Below, one piece after another: positions 1-8,018 of a stretch of 64,000 nucleotides of DNA. The position numbers were made by a program, and so were the translations under genes. The stretch is taken from contig UQSR01000001.1 of the NCBI GenBank assembly GCA_900543825.1, positions 1-64,000 of the forward strand, read 5' to 3'. Source of the DNA: an uncultured Mycoplasmatota bacterium (GTDB lineage: Bacteria > Bacillota_I > Bacilli_A > RF39 > UBA660). Numbering within the stretch: position 1 is the first letter of the stretch; each line of letters begins with the position of its first letter. The notes under the pieces were generated by a model, which saw nothing but the letters and a program-made list of their open reading frames with translations, did not search any database and was not told where the DNA came from.

Positions 1-636
1 GCTGATAAAAGTGACTATAGTTTTATTTTACTTGACAAGCAAGATGGGGATGGAGCTGGAATTAAGTCTGTTATGTTTCAAATTAATGGTCTTAATGCTT
101 ATGGACGTTTAAAACATGAAAATGGTATTCATAGACTTGTTAGAATTAGTCCTTTTGATTCTAATAAGAGGAGACATACTTCATTTGCTTCTGTACTTGT
201 TATGCCTGAAATTAATAAGAATATTGATGTTAAAATTGATGATAAAGATCTTAGAATAGATATTTATAGGAGTAGTGGACCTGGTGGTCAAGGAGTTAAT
301 ACTACTGATAGTGCTGTTAGAATTACACATATTCCTACGGGAATTGTAGTTACATGTCAAAATGAAAGAAGTCAAATTAGAAATAAAGAAAAGGCTTTGG
401 AAATTCTTAAAAATAAGCTTTATCTTGTTTTACTTGATAAACAGAGTGATGATCTTAATGCTATTCGTGGAGAACAACTTACTAATGGCTTTGGTAGTGC
501 CAAACGTAGTTATGTGATGTGTCCATATACTTTGGTTAAAGATAATGATTCTGGTTATGAGAATAGTAATGTAAATGATATACTTGATGGTAATATAGAT
601 GATATGATTGAATATAATATTAAATTTAGTAAATAA
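1..636 (+). CDS. prfB: Peptide chain release factor 2 (RF2), 5' end outside window
   Basis: C-terminal part of a class I release factor; the reading frame is open from base 1, so the gene begins upstream of the window. It shows the RF2-specific SPF tripeptide (in RISPFDSN), which reads UGA and UAA stop codons, and the catalytic GGQ motif (SSGPGGQGVN) that triggers peptidyl-tRNA hydrolysis in the ribosome. The following THIPTGIVV and NERSQ segments are typical of the family. Retention of RF2 agrees with UGA being a stop codon here. Whether the usual programmed +1 frameshift exists cannot be seen. It is followed closely by a YitT gene and ftsEX, an order also found in Bacilli. Confidence 0.95.
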   Translation, partial: ADKSDYSFILLDKQDGDGAGIKSVMFQINGLNAYGRLKHENGIHRLVRISPFDSNKRRHTSFASVLVMPEINKNIDVKIDDKDLRIDIYRSSGPGGQGVNTTDSAVRITHIPTGIVVTCQNERSQIRNKEKALEILKNKLYLVLLDKQSDDLNAIRGEQLTNGFGSAKRSYVMCPYTLVKDNDSGYENSNVNDILDGNIDDMIEYNIKFSK

Positions 637-652
637 AAGGGTAGGTGGTAGC

Positions 653-1552
653 GTGAGAATATTTGAATATTTTAGGAGAAGAAAAGCCAACAGTATTGAG
701 CAGAAAGTTAGAAGTAAAAATATAGGTAAACGTTATTTGATGCTTATTTCAGGGTGCTTAATAGTTGCTTTTGCATTTAATTTATTCTTTTTGAAATATG
801 ATATTGTTTGTTTTGGTGTCAGTGGTATTTCAATTGTTCTTAATGAATTTGGAGTTAATCCTTCAATATTTATATTATCTGCGAATATATTTTTGATGAT
901 ACTTGCATATTTTGTACTTGGTTTTGACAATATGAAGAATCAATTAGTGGGTGCTTTATCTTATCCTATATTTGTAGAAATTACTAGTTTTATTACTGAA
1001 CGAATTGATTTGGGAGGTACTGAACTTGTTGTTATTGCTATAATGGGTGGTGTATTTGCTGGTATTGGATATGGACTTATATATAAGAGTGATTTTTCTA
1101 CTGGAGGTACAGATGTTATTATAGAAATTATATCTAAGTATGGTAAGATATCTATGGGAAATGCTGGACTTATTGTTAATGGTATTATTGTTATTATTGG
1201 TAAAATAGTATTTTCTTGGGATATTGTGTTATATGCTATACTTGTATCTTATTTGATATCTATATTTACAGATAAAGTTTTACTTGGAATTTCTAAAAGT
1301 AAGGTTTTTTATATTGTTACTAATAAGAAAAATGATGACATTGTTAGGGATTTTTTGATTTCTCTTCCTGAAGTTGGTGCTACAGTAATTGATGCTGAAG
1401 GTGGTTATTCTAGTGATGATCAAACTCTTTTACTTGCGGTAGTTCCTACTAGAGAATATTTTATTGTTAAAGAAGGATTAAAAGAAATTGATAAAGACAT
1501 TTTCTTCTTGGTATGTGACTCTTATGAAGTTAGTAATAATGGTGATTTATAA
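653..1552 (+). CDS. YitT family membrane protein (first of tandem pair)
   Basis: About 299 residues: five or six hydrophobic segments in the first two thirds, then a soluble C-terminal DUF2179 domain ending in the family's VCDSYEV-type motif. The function of YitT proteins is not established. A GTG start at 653 is preferred because GGTAGGTGG lies just upstream; an in-frame TTG at 608 would overlap prfB. Members of this family sit next to prfB in Bacillus (yvjA). The stop overlaps the ATG of the next YitT gene by one base, so the two are translationally coupled. Confidence 0.85.
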   Translation: MRIFEYFRRRKANSIEQKVRSKNIGKRYLMLISGCLIVAFAFNLFFLKYDIVCFGVSGISIVLNEFGVNPSIFILSANIFLMILAYFVLGFDNMKNQLVGALSYPIFVEITSFITERIDLGGTELVVIAIMGGVFAGIGYGLIYKSDFSTGGTDVIIEIISKYGKISMGNAGLIVNGIIVIIGKIVFSWDIVLYAILVSYLISIFTDKVLLGISKSKVFYIVTNKKNDDIVRDFLISLPEVGATVIDAEGGYSSDDQTLLLAVVPTREYFIVKEGLKEIDKDIFFLVCDSYEVSNNGDL

Positions 1553-2418
1553 TGAGTAATGTTAATGGTTATATTTTAAATAAAATTAAGAATAAAAATA
1601 CTTATAAAAATTTTTGTTTTTTTATGATTGGTCTTTTTATTAATACTTTATCTATTAATTTGTTTTATATTCCTAATAATGTTGTTTCTACTGGAAGTAC
1701 TGGACTTGCTATTTTGGTTAATAATTTTATTGATATTCCTATTCCTTTAATTGTATTTGTTATTTCTTCAATTCTTTTGTTAATTGGATTTATGGTTTTT
1801 GGAATGGAATATGGTGCTAAGACGATACTTGGGACAATATTGTTTCCTTTGTTTTTGGAAGGAACTAGTATTATTAATAATGTTGTTTCTTTTGATAATA
1901 CTTCTTTGTTTCTGTTAATACTTATTGGTTCTGTTATAAATGGTTTTGGATTTGGACTTGTTAAAAAATCTGGTTATAGTATTGGTGGTTTCTTTGTTTT
2001 ATATGATCTTATGAAACGTAGTTTTAAAATATCTATAGGTAAAGCTAGTTTGATATGTAATAGTCTTATTATTATATTTGGTGTATTTATATTTGGACTT
2101 GATAAATGTATTTATGCTCTTATTGCTATATATATTTCTACTTATGTTGGTGATAGAGTTATGCTTGGGGTGTCTAGAAATAAAGCTTTTTATATTATTA
2201 CTAATAAGCCTCATCTTATTAAGGATTATATTATTAATAATCTTAATCATACGGTAACTATTGTTGCCGCTAAAGGGGGATATTCTGATAAAAGAAAAAA
2301 GATACTTTTATGTGTTATTCCTACTACTGAATATACTAGGCTTAAGGAGATTATAAAAGAACTTGATAAGAATGCTTTCTTTTTGATTACGGATAGTTAT
2401 TCGGTGTCTAAACAATAG
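1552..2418 (+). CDS. YitT family membrane protein (second of tandem pair)
   Basis: A 288-residue paralogue of the preceding protein, with the same order of membrane segments and a C-terminal DUF2179 domain (AAKGGYSD, then FFLITDSYSV). The N-terminal half is clearly diverged from its neighbour, so this is an old duplication. The ATG overlaps the previous stop codon (TAATG), and GGTGAT lies about five bases upstream. The two proteins may work together; that is inference from coupling and shared fold. No enzymatic motif is visible. Confidence 0.85.
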   Translation: MSNVNGYILNKIKNKNTYKNFCFFMIGLFINTLSINLFYIPNNVVSTGSTGLAILVNNFIDIPIPLIVFVISSILLLIGFMVFGMEYGAKTILGTILFPLFLEGTSIINNVVSFDNTSLFLLILIGSVINGFGFGLVKKSGYSIGGFFVLYDLMKRSFKISIGKASLICNSLIIIFGVFIFGLDKCIYALIAIYISTYVGDRVMLGVSRNKAFYIITNKPHLIKDYIINNLNHTVTIVAAKGGYSDKRKKILLCVIPTTEYTRLKEIIKELDKNAFFLITDSYSVSKQ

Positions 2419-2466
2419 GAAAATTATGTAAAATTATGTGTAGGTATTTAAAAAAAACGTAAATAA

Positions 2467-2475
2467 TGTTATAAT
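2467..2475 (+). promoter_or_regulatory. Extended -10 promoter for ftsEX
   Basis: TG-T-TATAAT (TG at 2467, TATAAT at 2470-2475), about 28 bases before the ftsE start. No good -35 hexamer is seen, as expected for the extended -10 class. Confidence 0.6.
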
Positions 2476-2502
2476 ATTATTTACAGATATGGAGGAGTAG
2501 TT

Positions 2503-3198
2503 GTGGAATTAATTAGAGTTAATAATGTACAAAAGACTTATAAAACTGGTACTGTTGCTTTATATGACTTTAATCTTAGTATTAAGAAGGGTGAATTTGT
2601 TTTTGTTATTGGAGCTAGTGGTAGTGGTAAGTCTACACTTATTAAGATGTTATATAGAGAAGAAAAACCTGATAAGGGTTCTATTATAATAGGTGGTATT
2701 GATGTTGCTAAACTTAAAAATAGAAAAGTTTATATATTAAGAAGAAAACTTGGTGTTGTTTTTCAGGATTTTAAGTTATTACCTAAACTTACTGTTTATG
2801 AAAATGTTGCTTTTGCTATGGAAGTTCTTGGATATGATAAGAAAGAAATTCATAAAAGAGTAATGGAAGTTCTTAACTTAGTTGGATTAAAAAATAAGGT
2901 TAGACAGTTTCCTGATCAATTATCTGGAGGAGAACAACAAAGAGTAGTTATTGCTAGAGCTATTGTTAATAAGCCTAAACTTCTTATATGTGATGAACCT
3001 ACTGGTAATTTAGATCCAGATACTTCTATGGAAATTATGAAAGTTCTTGAAAATATTAATGCAATGGGAACCACTATTATAATGGCTACTCACGATAGGG
3101 ATATTGTTGATAAAATGAAAAAAAGAGTTATTATGCTAGATCATGGTAAGCTTGCTCGTGATATAGAGAAGGGAAGTTATAGAAATGAGAGGGTTTAG
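2503..3198 (+). CDS. ftsE: Cell division ATP-binding protein FtsE
   Basis: ABC-type ATPase of 231 residues. Walker A GASGSGKST is at residues 37-45, the Q-loop is VVFQD, the LSGGEQQR signature is at 140-147, and Walker B LLICDEP is at 160-166. FtsE pairs with FtsX at the division site and controls peptidoglycan hydrolases; in Bacillus it acts through CwlO and also affects entry into sporulation. GTG start with GGAGGAG upstream. It overlaps ftsX by 14 bases. Confidence 0.96.
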   Translation: MELIRVNNVQKTYKTGTVALYDFNLSIKKGEFVFVIGASGSGKSTLIKMLYREEKPDKGSIIIGGIDVAKLKNRKVYILRRKLGVVFQDFKLLPKLTVYENVAFAMEVLGYDKKEIHKRVMEVLNLVGLKNKVRQFPDQLSGGEQQRVVIARAIVNKPKLLICDEPTGNLDPDTSMEIMKVLENINAMGTTIIMATHDRDIVDKMKKRVIMLDHGKLARDIEKGSYRNERV

Positions 3199-4105
3199 AA
3201 CTATTAATAGGTATTTTAGGGATGCCTTTCATGGGGTTTTTAGAAATTTTTCGTTATCTCTTGCTTCAATATCTTGTATAACTATAACGTTGATAGTAGT
3301 GGCATTTAGTTTGTTGTTATCTATGAATGTTGAGAATTTTTCAGAGTCTATTAGAAAAGATGTTACGGTAGTAATGTTTCTTAAGAGTGATACTACGGCT
3401 GAAGATGTTAGCAAGATTAAAAAGGAATTAGAAGGCGTTTCTAATATTGAAAATAGTACTATAGAATTTAAATCTAAAGCTGATAGTGCTCTTGAACTTA
3501 AAAATGGTAATGATATATTTGCTACTACTGTTGATAAATGGACAGATGATACTAATCCATTACTTGATAGTTATATGTTTAAGGTAAAGGAAATTGAAGA
3601 GATTGATAATACTGTTAAAGAGGTTAATAATTTACCTTTTACTAAGGATAAAATTAATAATATTAATTATGGTGAAGATATTGTTCATCAAATGATAGTT
3701 GTATTTAATGTTGTTAGAAAGATTTGTATTGTAGCGGTTGCTGCTTTGGTACTTGTTACTGCCTTTTTAATTGCTAATACTATTAAGCTTGCTATTTACT
3801 CAAGAAGAAGAGAAATAGAAATTATGAGACTTGTGGGTGCTTCTAATACTTCTATTAAAGTTCCGTTTATTTTAGAGGGATTATTTATTGGTATTATTGG
3901 TTCTATTATACCTATACTTGTTACTATATTTGGATATTCTACTTTATATGATTTCTTTGGTGGTAAGTTATTTAGTTCTGCTTTAGCGGCACTTATTGCT
4001 CCTATGCCATTTGTATATAATATTTCTGGTATACTTGTTTTGATTGGTATATTAGTTGGTATGATAGGAAGTTATCAAGCTGTAAGGAAATACTTGAAAA
4101 TATAG
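3185..4105 (+). CDS. ftsX: Cell division permease-like protein FtsX
   Basis: A 306-residue FtsX: an N-terminal cytoplasmic stretch, a first membrane helix around residues 20-45, a large extracellular domain, and three C-terminal helices of the MacB/FtsX type. It couples ATP hydrolysis by FtsE to activation of cell-wall hydrolases outside the membrane. Its ATG lies inside the end of ftsE, an overlap typical of this pair. Length is normal for Gram-positive FtsX. Confidence 0.95.
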   Translation: MRGFRTINRYFRDAFHGVFRNFSLSLASISCITITLIVVAFSLLLSMNVENFSESIRKDVTVVMFLKSDTTAEDVSKIKKELEGVSNIENSTIEFKSKADSALELKNGNDIFATTVDKWTDDTNPLLDSYMFKVKEIEEIDNTVKEVNNLPFTKDKINNINYGEDIVHQMIVVFNVVRKICIVAVAALVLVTAFLIANTIKLAIYSRRREIEIMRLVGASNTSIKVPFILEGLFIGIIGSIIPILVTIFGYSTLYDFFGGKLFSSALAALIAPMPFVYNISGILVLIGILVGMIGSYQAVRKYLKI

Positions 4106-4122
4106 TATTTCTTTTTTTGTTA

Positions 4123-4131
4123 TGTTATAAT
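4123..4131 (+). promoter_or_regulatory. Extended -10 promoter
   Basis: TG-T-TATAAT (TATAAT at 4126-4131), located 30 bases before the histidine phosphatase start and just after the ftsX stop. Confidence 0.55.
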
Positions 4132-4160
4132 ATATATAGATTAGAATGGGTGGTAAATTT

Positions 4161-4802
4161 ATGACGGAAGTATATTTAATTAGACATTCTGAAAAATATA
4201 GAAATTTTAACAATATTATAAACGATGATAGTTTTCAATTGTTTAATGAGAAAATAATTTTATCTATTAACGGAGAAATGTTGGCTAATAAACTTGCTAA
4301 TATGGAAGAAATGAGTAATATAGATGTTGTGTTTGCTAGTAATTATGTTAGGAGTATTGGCACCGCTAAATATATTGCTTATAGAAATAAAATTGATGTT
4401 AATATTGATAAAAATTTTGGTGAAAGAATATATGGTATTAATTCTGTTGATGGAATTATGGATAATTTTAATGTTAAACAATGGAATGATATCGATTATA
4501 AGCTTCCCAATGGTGAGTCTAGAAGAGATGTTACTAATAGAATGTATAATGCACTTATTAGGGTTATTAATGATTATAAAAATAAGAGAATTGCCATTGT
4601 TTCTCATGGTACTGCTATTAGTTTTTTGCTCGATAAGTGGTGCGATGTATTTGTTAATTATAATAATGATAATAAGATGAATACAAAAATTGTATTTAAA
4701 AATAAAATCATCTTTGACAATAATATTAGTGCTCCTTGTGTATTTAAAATTGTTTTTGATGATAATAATATTATAAGTATTGAAAATATAAATATCCACT
4801 AA
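4161..4802 (+). CDS. Histidine phosphatase family protein (phosphoglycerate mutase-like)
   Basis: 213 residues. The N-terminal LIRHSE carries the catalytic Arg8-His9 of the superfamily; Arg64 (SNYVRS), Glu88 (FGERIYG) and His149 (VSHGT) complete the expected active site. Substrate cannot be predicted: the family includes sugar-phosphate phosphatases and broad-specificity enzymes. The ATG at 4161 is chosen because GGGTGG lies directly upstream; an ATG at 4146 would contain that ribosome-binding site. The last codons form half of a terminator hairpin, and the gene ends tail-to-tail with the next one. Confidence 0.85.
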   Translation: MTEVYLIRHSEKYRNFNNIINDDSFQLFNEKIILSINGEMLANKLANMEEMSNIDVVFASNYVRSIGTAKYIAYRNKIDVNIDKNFGERIYGINSVDGIMDNFNVKQWNDIDYKLPNGESRRDVTNRMYNALIRVINDYKNKRIAIVSHGTAISFLLDKWCDVFVNYNNDNKMNTKIVFKNKIIFDNNISAPCVFKIVFDDNNIISIENINIH

Positions 4803-4814
4803 GATGTGGATATT
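4791..4814 (+). terminator. Terminator overlapping a stop codon
   Basis: A 9-bp perfect stem AATATCCAC (4791-4799) / GTGGATATT (4806-4814) with a six-base loop containing the stop codon, followed by TTGTTTGT. Confidence 0.65.
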
Positions 4815-5350
4815 TTGTTTGTATAATCATTTATACTATATTTATTTTCTATTGTATCATAGAATATATAGTTATGTGGTGGATTATAGGTTAAATAAAT
4901 AAAGAATATATATGTTGATAGAATTATTGGTACTGCTAGTAAGTTTAATACTTTTAATTCTTTTTCTTTTAGAAGGTTGTAACTTATATATGCTTCTATT
5001 ATATATACTATTAGTAATAATAATAGTGATATTATTAGTTTTTCTCCTAGTAATTTATATATAGGTATATATATTGCTAGATATAGTGGTATGGAACTTA
5101 TAGCGGTGAAATATAGTTGGAATGGAAAATTGTTGTGTTTGATGTTATATTTATTTAATAAATATTTATCTATAAATCCATATAGTAGTATTGATGTAAA
5201 TAGTATTTTCATATGTTCCCATATGCTTTCATTTACTGGAAAAATGAATGAAAATATGATGTTAGGAAATAGGTCATACATAAAATGACTAATAAATGAT
5301 AATATAAGTATTCCTATTATAGAGATTATTTTTATTTTTTTTAAGTTCAT
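4799..5350 (-). CDS. Small polytopic membrane protein, DUF6512-like
   Basis: 183 residues with about five hydrophobic helices and no soluble domain. The conserved-looking FPVNESIWEHMK stretch after the first helix resembles uncharacterised Firmicutes membrane proteins that I associate with DUF6512; that assignment is from memory. AGGAGG lies four bases before the ATG. Convergent with the histidine phosphatase gene, their ends overlapping by four bases. The upstream side carries structured element E1. Function unknown. Confidence 0.6.
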   Translation of the reverse strand: MNLKKIKIISIIGILILSFISHFMYDLFPNIIFSFIFPVNESIWEHMKILFTSILLYGFIDKYLLNKYNIKHNNFPFQLYFTAISSIPLYLAIYIPIYKLLGEKLIISLLLLLIVYIIEAYISYNLLKEKELKVLNLLAVPIILSTYIFFIYLTYNPPHNYIFYDTIENKYSINDYTNKISTS

Positions 5351-5410
5351 AGTGCCTCCTATTAATATTATATTATTAGTATTGGTAATTATTTTGGAAA
5401 TATATACTTT

Positions 5411-5489
5411 AATTTTGAGATTATAAGCTCAAAATTATTTTTTGAAGACTTTAGACTTCAAAAAACAGTAATGGGTGAAATGCGAACTG
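5411..5489. other. Three-hairpin intergenic element E1
   Basis: Hairpin 1: AATTTTGAG (5411-5419) / CTCAAAATT (5428-5436), 8-base loop. Hairpin 2: TTTTTTGAAG (5438-5447) / CTTCAAAAAA (5456-5465), 8-base loop starting ACTT. It is followed directly by CAGT (5466-5469), a 16-base stretch, and ACTG (5486-5489). The same architecture with changed stem sequences recurs at 41801-41885 (E2). It lies in the gap between two divergent genes. Strand and role (RNA or DNA element) are undetermined. Confidence 0.6.
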
Positions 5490-5550
5490 AAATAAATAAA
5501 AAAGCCTTTATTTTTATGCTCTTTTTTGGTAAAATAATATATGTGATAGT

Positions 5551-6798
5551 ATGAAAAAGATGTATGTATTTGCTTTAATTTTTTTAGTTTTTATTGTATC
5601 TATTAGTATAATTGGTAGTAGTATTGTATCAGGAGATAATCCTGTTTCGATTTACAAAGATATATTTACTATTCAAAGTAATAAAGAAGTTTATTTTGAG
5701 GGATATGGATATTCAATAGATAATCCTAATCTTGTTGTTAATCCTTATGGTAATAGTCCTTTGACTGCCATTGTTATGTTTGATACTGATGGTTATAGTG
5801 AAGTGTCCATAACTATTAAGGGTAAAGATGATAGCGGGGATATTAATTATACTTTTTCTTCTGATAAACATCATTTGATACCTATATATGGTTTGTATGC
5901 TGATTATGACAATACTGTTATTATTAGGAGTGAAAACAAAGAGAAAGTTATTAATATTAAAACTAATCCTTTACCTTCAGATTTTAAATATGTAAATGAT
6001 AGCGGTAGTGATAATTTTTCTTTTTATAATGGTAATTATCCTTATGCTGTTGATATAAATAATGATGTTAGATGGTATCTTAATAGTAATTGTTATGGTA
6101 ATATTACTACTATATCTGATTCTAGGATAATTATTGGTAATGATAAATATAATGAAGATGGTACTTCTACTGGAATTTATGAAATGAATTTACTTGGTAA
6201 GATATATAATGAGTATTTACTTAGTAATTCTTATTATGGATATAATACTATATATGATAATGATATATTAGTACTTAGTGATAAGATATTACGTATTGAT
6301 AGTCAAACTGGTGAAGTTATAGATGAATTATTTGATAATGATAATTATGATTATATTGGTATTTATGATGATAGTATTATAGTACATAATGAAGGTGGCT
6401 TCTATAAATATAGTGATGGAAAACTTAATGATATAGATTATTCTTATACTTTATCTTCTAATGATTTATATAATGCTACTAGTAATTATAAGATTATTAA
6501 ACCTAAAAGATATGGAGAACTTAATAAAACTAAGGTTAGTGATAAAAGAATATCTTTGATTAAATATGATAAAAGTGATTTAAAGGATATTGATATTTCT
6601 ATGGATAATGAGAGAGTTACTGTGACTTCTAAGAATTCTGATAAGGTATATGTTATTTTTGATAAGCTATTTGATAAGAAAATATATGAAGTTAGTGGTA
6701 CTAAATATATTAATAATACTAGTTTTAATGGTAAATATACTATTTATTATAGTATTAATGGTAAGGTATATAAAACTAATTATTATATAGAGGTGTGA
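5551..6798 (+). CDS. Arylsulfotransferase (ASST)-like surface protein, probably non-catalytic
   Basis: 415 residues with an N-terminal signal anchor (about residues 5-25). Residues 60-150 match the N-terminal beta domain of aryl-sulfate sulfotransferases: NPYGNSPLTA, then HHLIPIYGLYADYDNTV, then IKTNPLP. The rest looks like a short, degraded beta-propeller. The His-rich LPNGN-type segments that carry the catalytic histidines of true ASST enzymes are not recognisable. I infer an extracytoplasmic protein with this fold but without, or with altered, transferase activity. No strong ribosome-binding site; the start is the first ATG. Only three bases separate it from dinB. Confidence 0.65.
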   Translation: MKKMYVFALIFLVFIVSISIIGSSIVSGDNPVSIYKDIFTIQSNKEVYFEGYGYSIDNPNLVVNPYGNSPLTAIVMFDTDGYSEVSITIKGKDDSGDINYTFSSDKHHLIPIYGLYADYDNTVIIRSENKEKVINIKTNPLPSDFKYVNDSGSDNFSFYNGNYPYAVDINNDVRWYLNSNCYGNITTISDSRIIIGNDKYNEDGTSTGIYEMNLLGKIYNEYLLSNSYYGYNTIYDNDILVLSDKILRIDSQTGEVIDELFDNDNYDYIGIYDDSIIVHNEGGFYKYSDGKLNDIDYSYTLSSNDLYNATSNYKIIKPKRYGELNKTKVSDKRISLIKYDKSDLKDIDISMDNERVTVTSKNSDKVYVIFDKLFDKKIYEVSGTKYINNTSFNGKYTIYYSINGKVYKTNYYIEV

Positions 6799-6801
6799 TA
6801 T

Positions 6802-8010
6802 ATGGATAGGATTATTTTACATATTGATGTTAATAATGCTTTTCTTAGTTGGACTGCTGTAGATATGCTTAGAAATGGTTATAAATATGATATTAGAAAT
6901 AGATATGCTATTATTGGGGGAGATGAGTCACAAAGAAGGGGGATAGTGCTAGCTAAGAGCAATCCTTGTAAGAAACGTGGTGTTGTTACCGCTGAAGCTA
7001 TTTATTCTGCTAGAAGAAAATGTCCTTATCTAGAAGTTTATAAACCTAATTATAAGTTTTATAAGTATTGTTCTGATAAAATGTATGAATATTTATGTAC
7101 GTATACGGATATTATTGAGAGATATTCTATTGATGAATGTTTTCTTGATTATACTAATAGTGCTTCTTTATTTGGTGATCCGGTGAAGGTTGCTTATAAG
7201 ATTAAAGATGATATTTATAGAATGTTTGGTTTTACTGTTAATGTTGGTGTTGGTAATAATAAGTTACTAGCAAAGATGGCTTCTGACTTTGAAAAGCCTA
7301 ATAGGGTACATACTTTATTTTATAATGAAGTTGAAAAAAAGATGTATCCCTTGCCTGTAAGTGATTTGTTTATGATTGGTAAGGCTAGCAGTAAGAAACT
7401 AGATGAGATGGGTATTAAAACTATTGGAGAACTTGCTAAGGTTCCTTATGATATTTTGACTAAGAAGTTTAAATCAATGGGTAAAATGATGCATGAATAT
7501 GCTAATGGTATTGATAATAGTCCTGTCTATTATGAAAGGGAAGAGGCTAAAAGTATTTCTTCTTCGACAGTACTTCCATATAATTATCATGATATTAATA
7601 TGATTAATGATGTTATTATGAATTTATCTATGGATGTAGGAAAAAAATTAAGAAACAATAATAAATATGCTGATACTGTTGGCATTTGGTTTAAATATAA
7701 CTATTTTGATAAATTTAGTAGACAAGAAAAATTAGATGTTAGTATCTCAACTGATGAGGAGATTTATAGAGTTGCTTCTAGAATATTTAATGGTATTTGG
7801 AATCATGATGATGGTATTAGAAGTATATGTGTATTTATTAGTGGCTTTTCTAATGAAAGAAAGAAACAGTTATCTATATTTGATGTTTCTTCTGATGATT
7901 ATTATGATATAAAGAGGGATGATAAACTTCAAAGTGTTATAGATGATATTAGGGATAAATATGGTAATAATGTTATTGGTTATGGTAGTAATAACAACGA
8001 TAAAAGGTAG
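6802..8010 (+). CDS. dinB: Y-family DNA polymerase IV
   Basis: 402-residue translesion polymerase. Catalytic carboxylates are Asp9 in HIDVN and Asp111-Glu112 in YSIDECFLD. The helix-hairpin-helix after the palm is seen in MIGKASSKKLDEMGI, and the little-finger domain follows. It copies across damaged templates. Steric-gate region NNAFLSW. AGGTG lies seven bases before the ATG. It probably shares a transcript with the gene before it. I see no LexA box near it. Confidence 0.93.
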   Translation: MDRIILHIDVNNAFLSWTAVDMLRNGYKYDIRNRYAIIGGDESQRRGIVLAKSNPCKKRGVVTAEAIYSARRKCPYLEVYKPNYKFYKYCSDKMYEYLCTYTDIIERYSIDECFLDYTNSASLFGDPVKVAYKIKDDIYRMFGFTVNVGVGNNKLLAKMASDFEKPNRVHTLFYNEVEKKMYPLPVSDLFMIGKASSKKLDEMGIKTIGELAKVPYDILTKKFKSMGKMMHEYANGIDNSPVYYEREEAKSISSSTVLPYNYHDINMINDVIMNLSMDVGKKLRNNNKYADTVGIWFKYNYFDKFSRQEKLDVSISTDEEIYRVASRIFNGIWNHDDGIRSICVFISGFSNERKKQLSIFDVSSDDYYDIKRDDKLQSVIDDIRDKYGNNVIGYGSNNNDKR

Positions 8011-8018
8011 GTATAAGT

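Noticed and set aside
4260..4799. 179-codon open frame opposite the histidine phosphatase gene
   Set aside because: Composition is Ile/Asn shadow sequence; the plus-strand frame has the catalytic residues and a ribosome-binding site.
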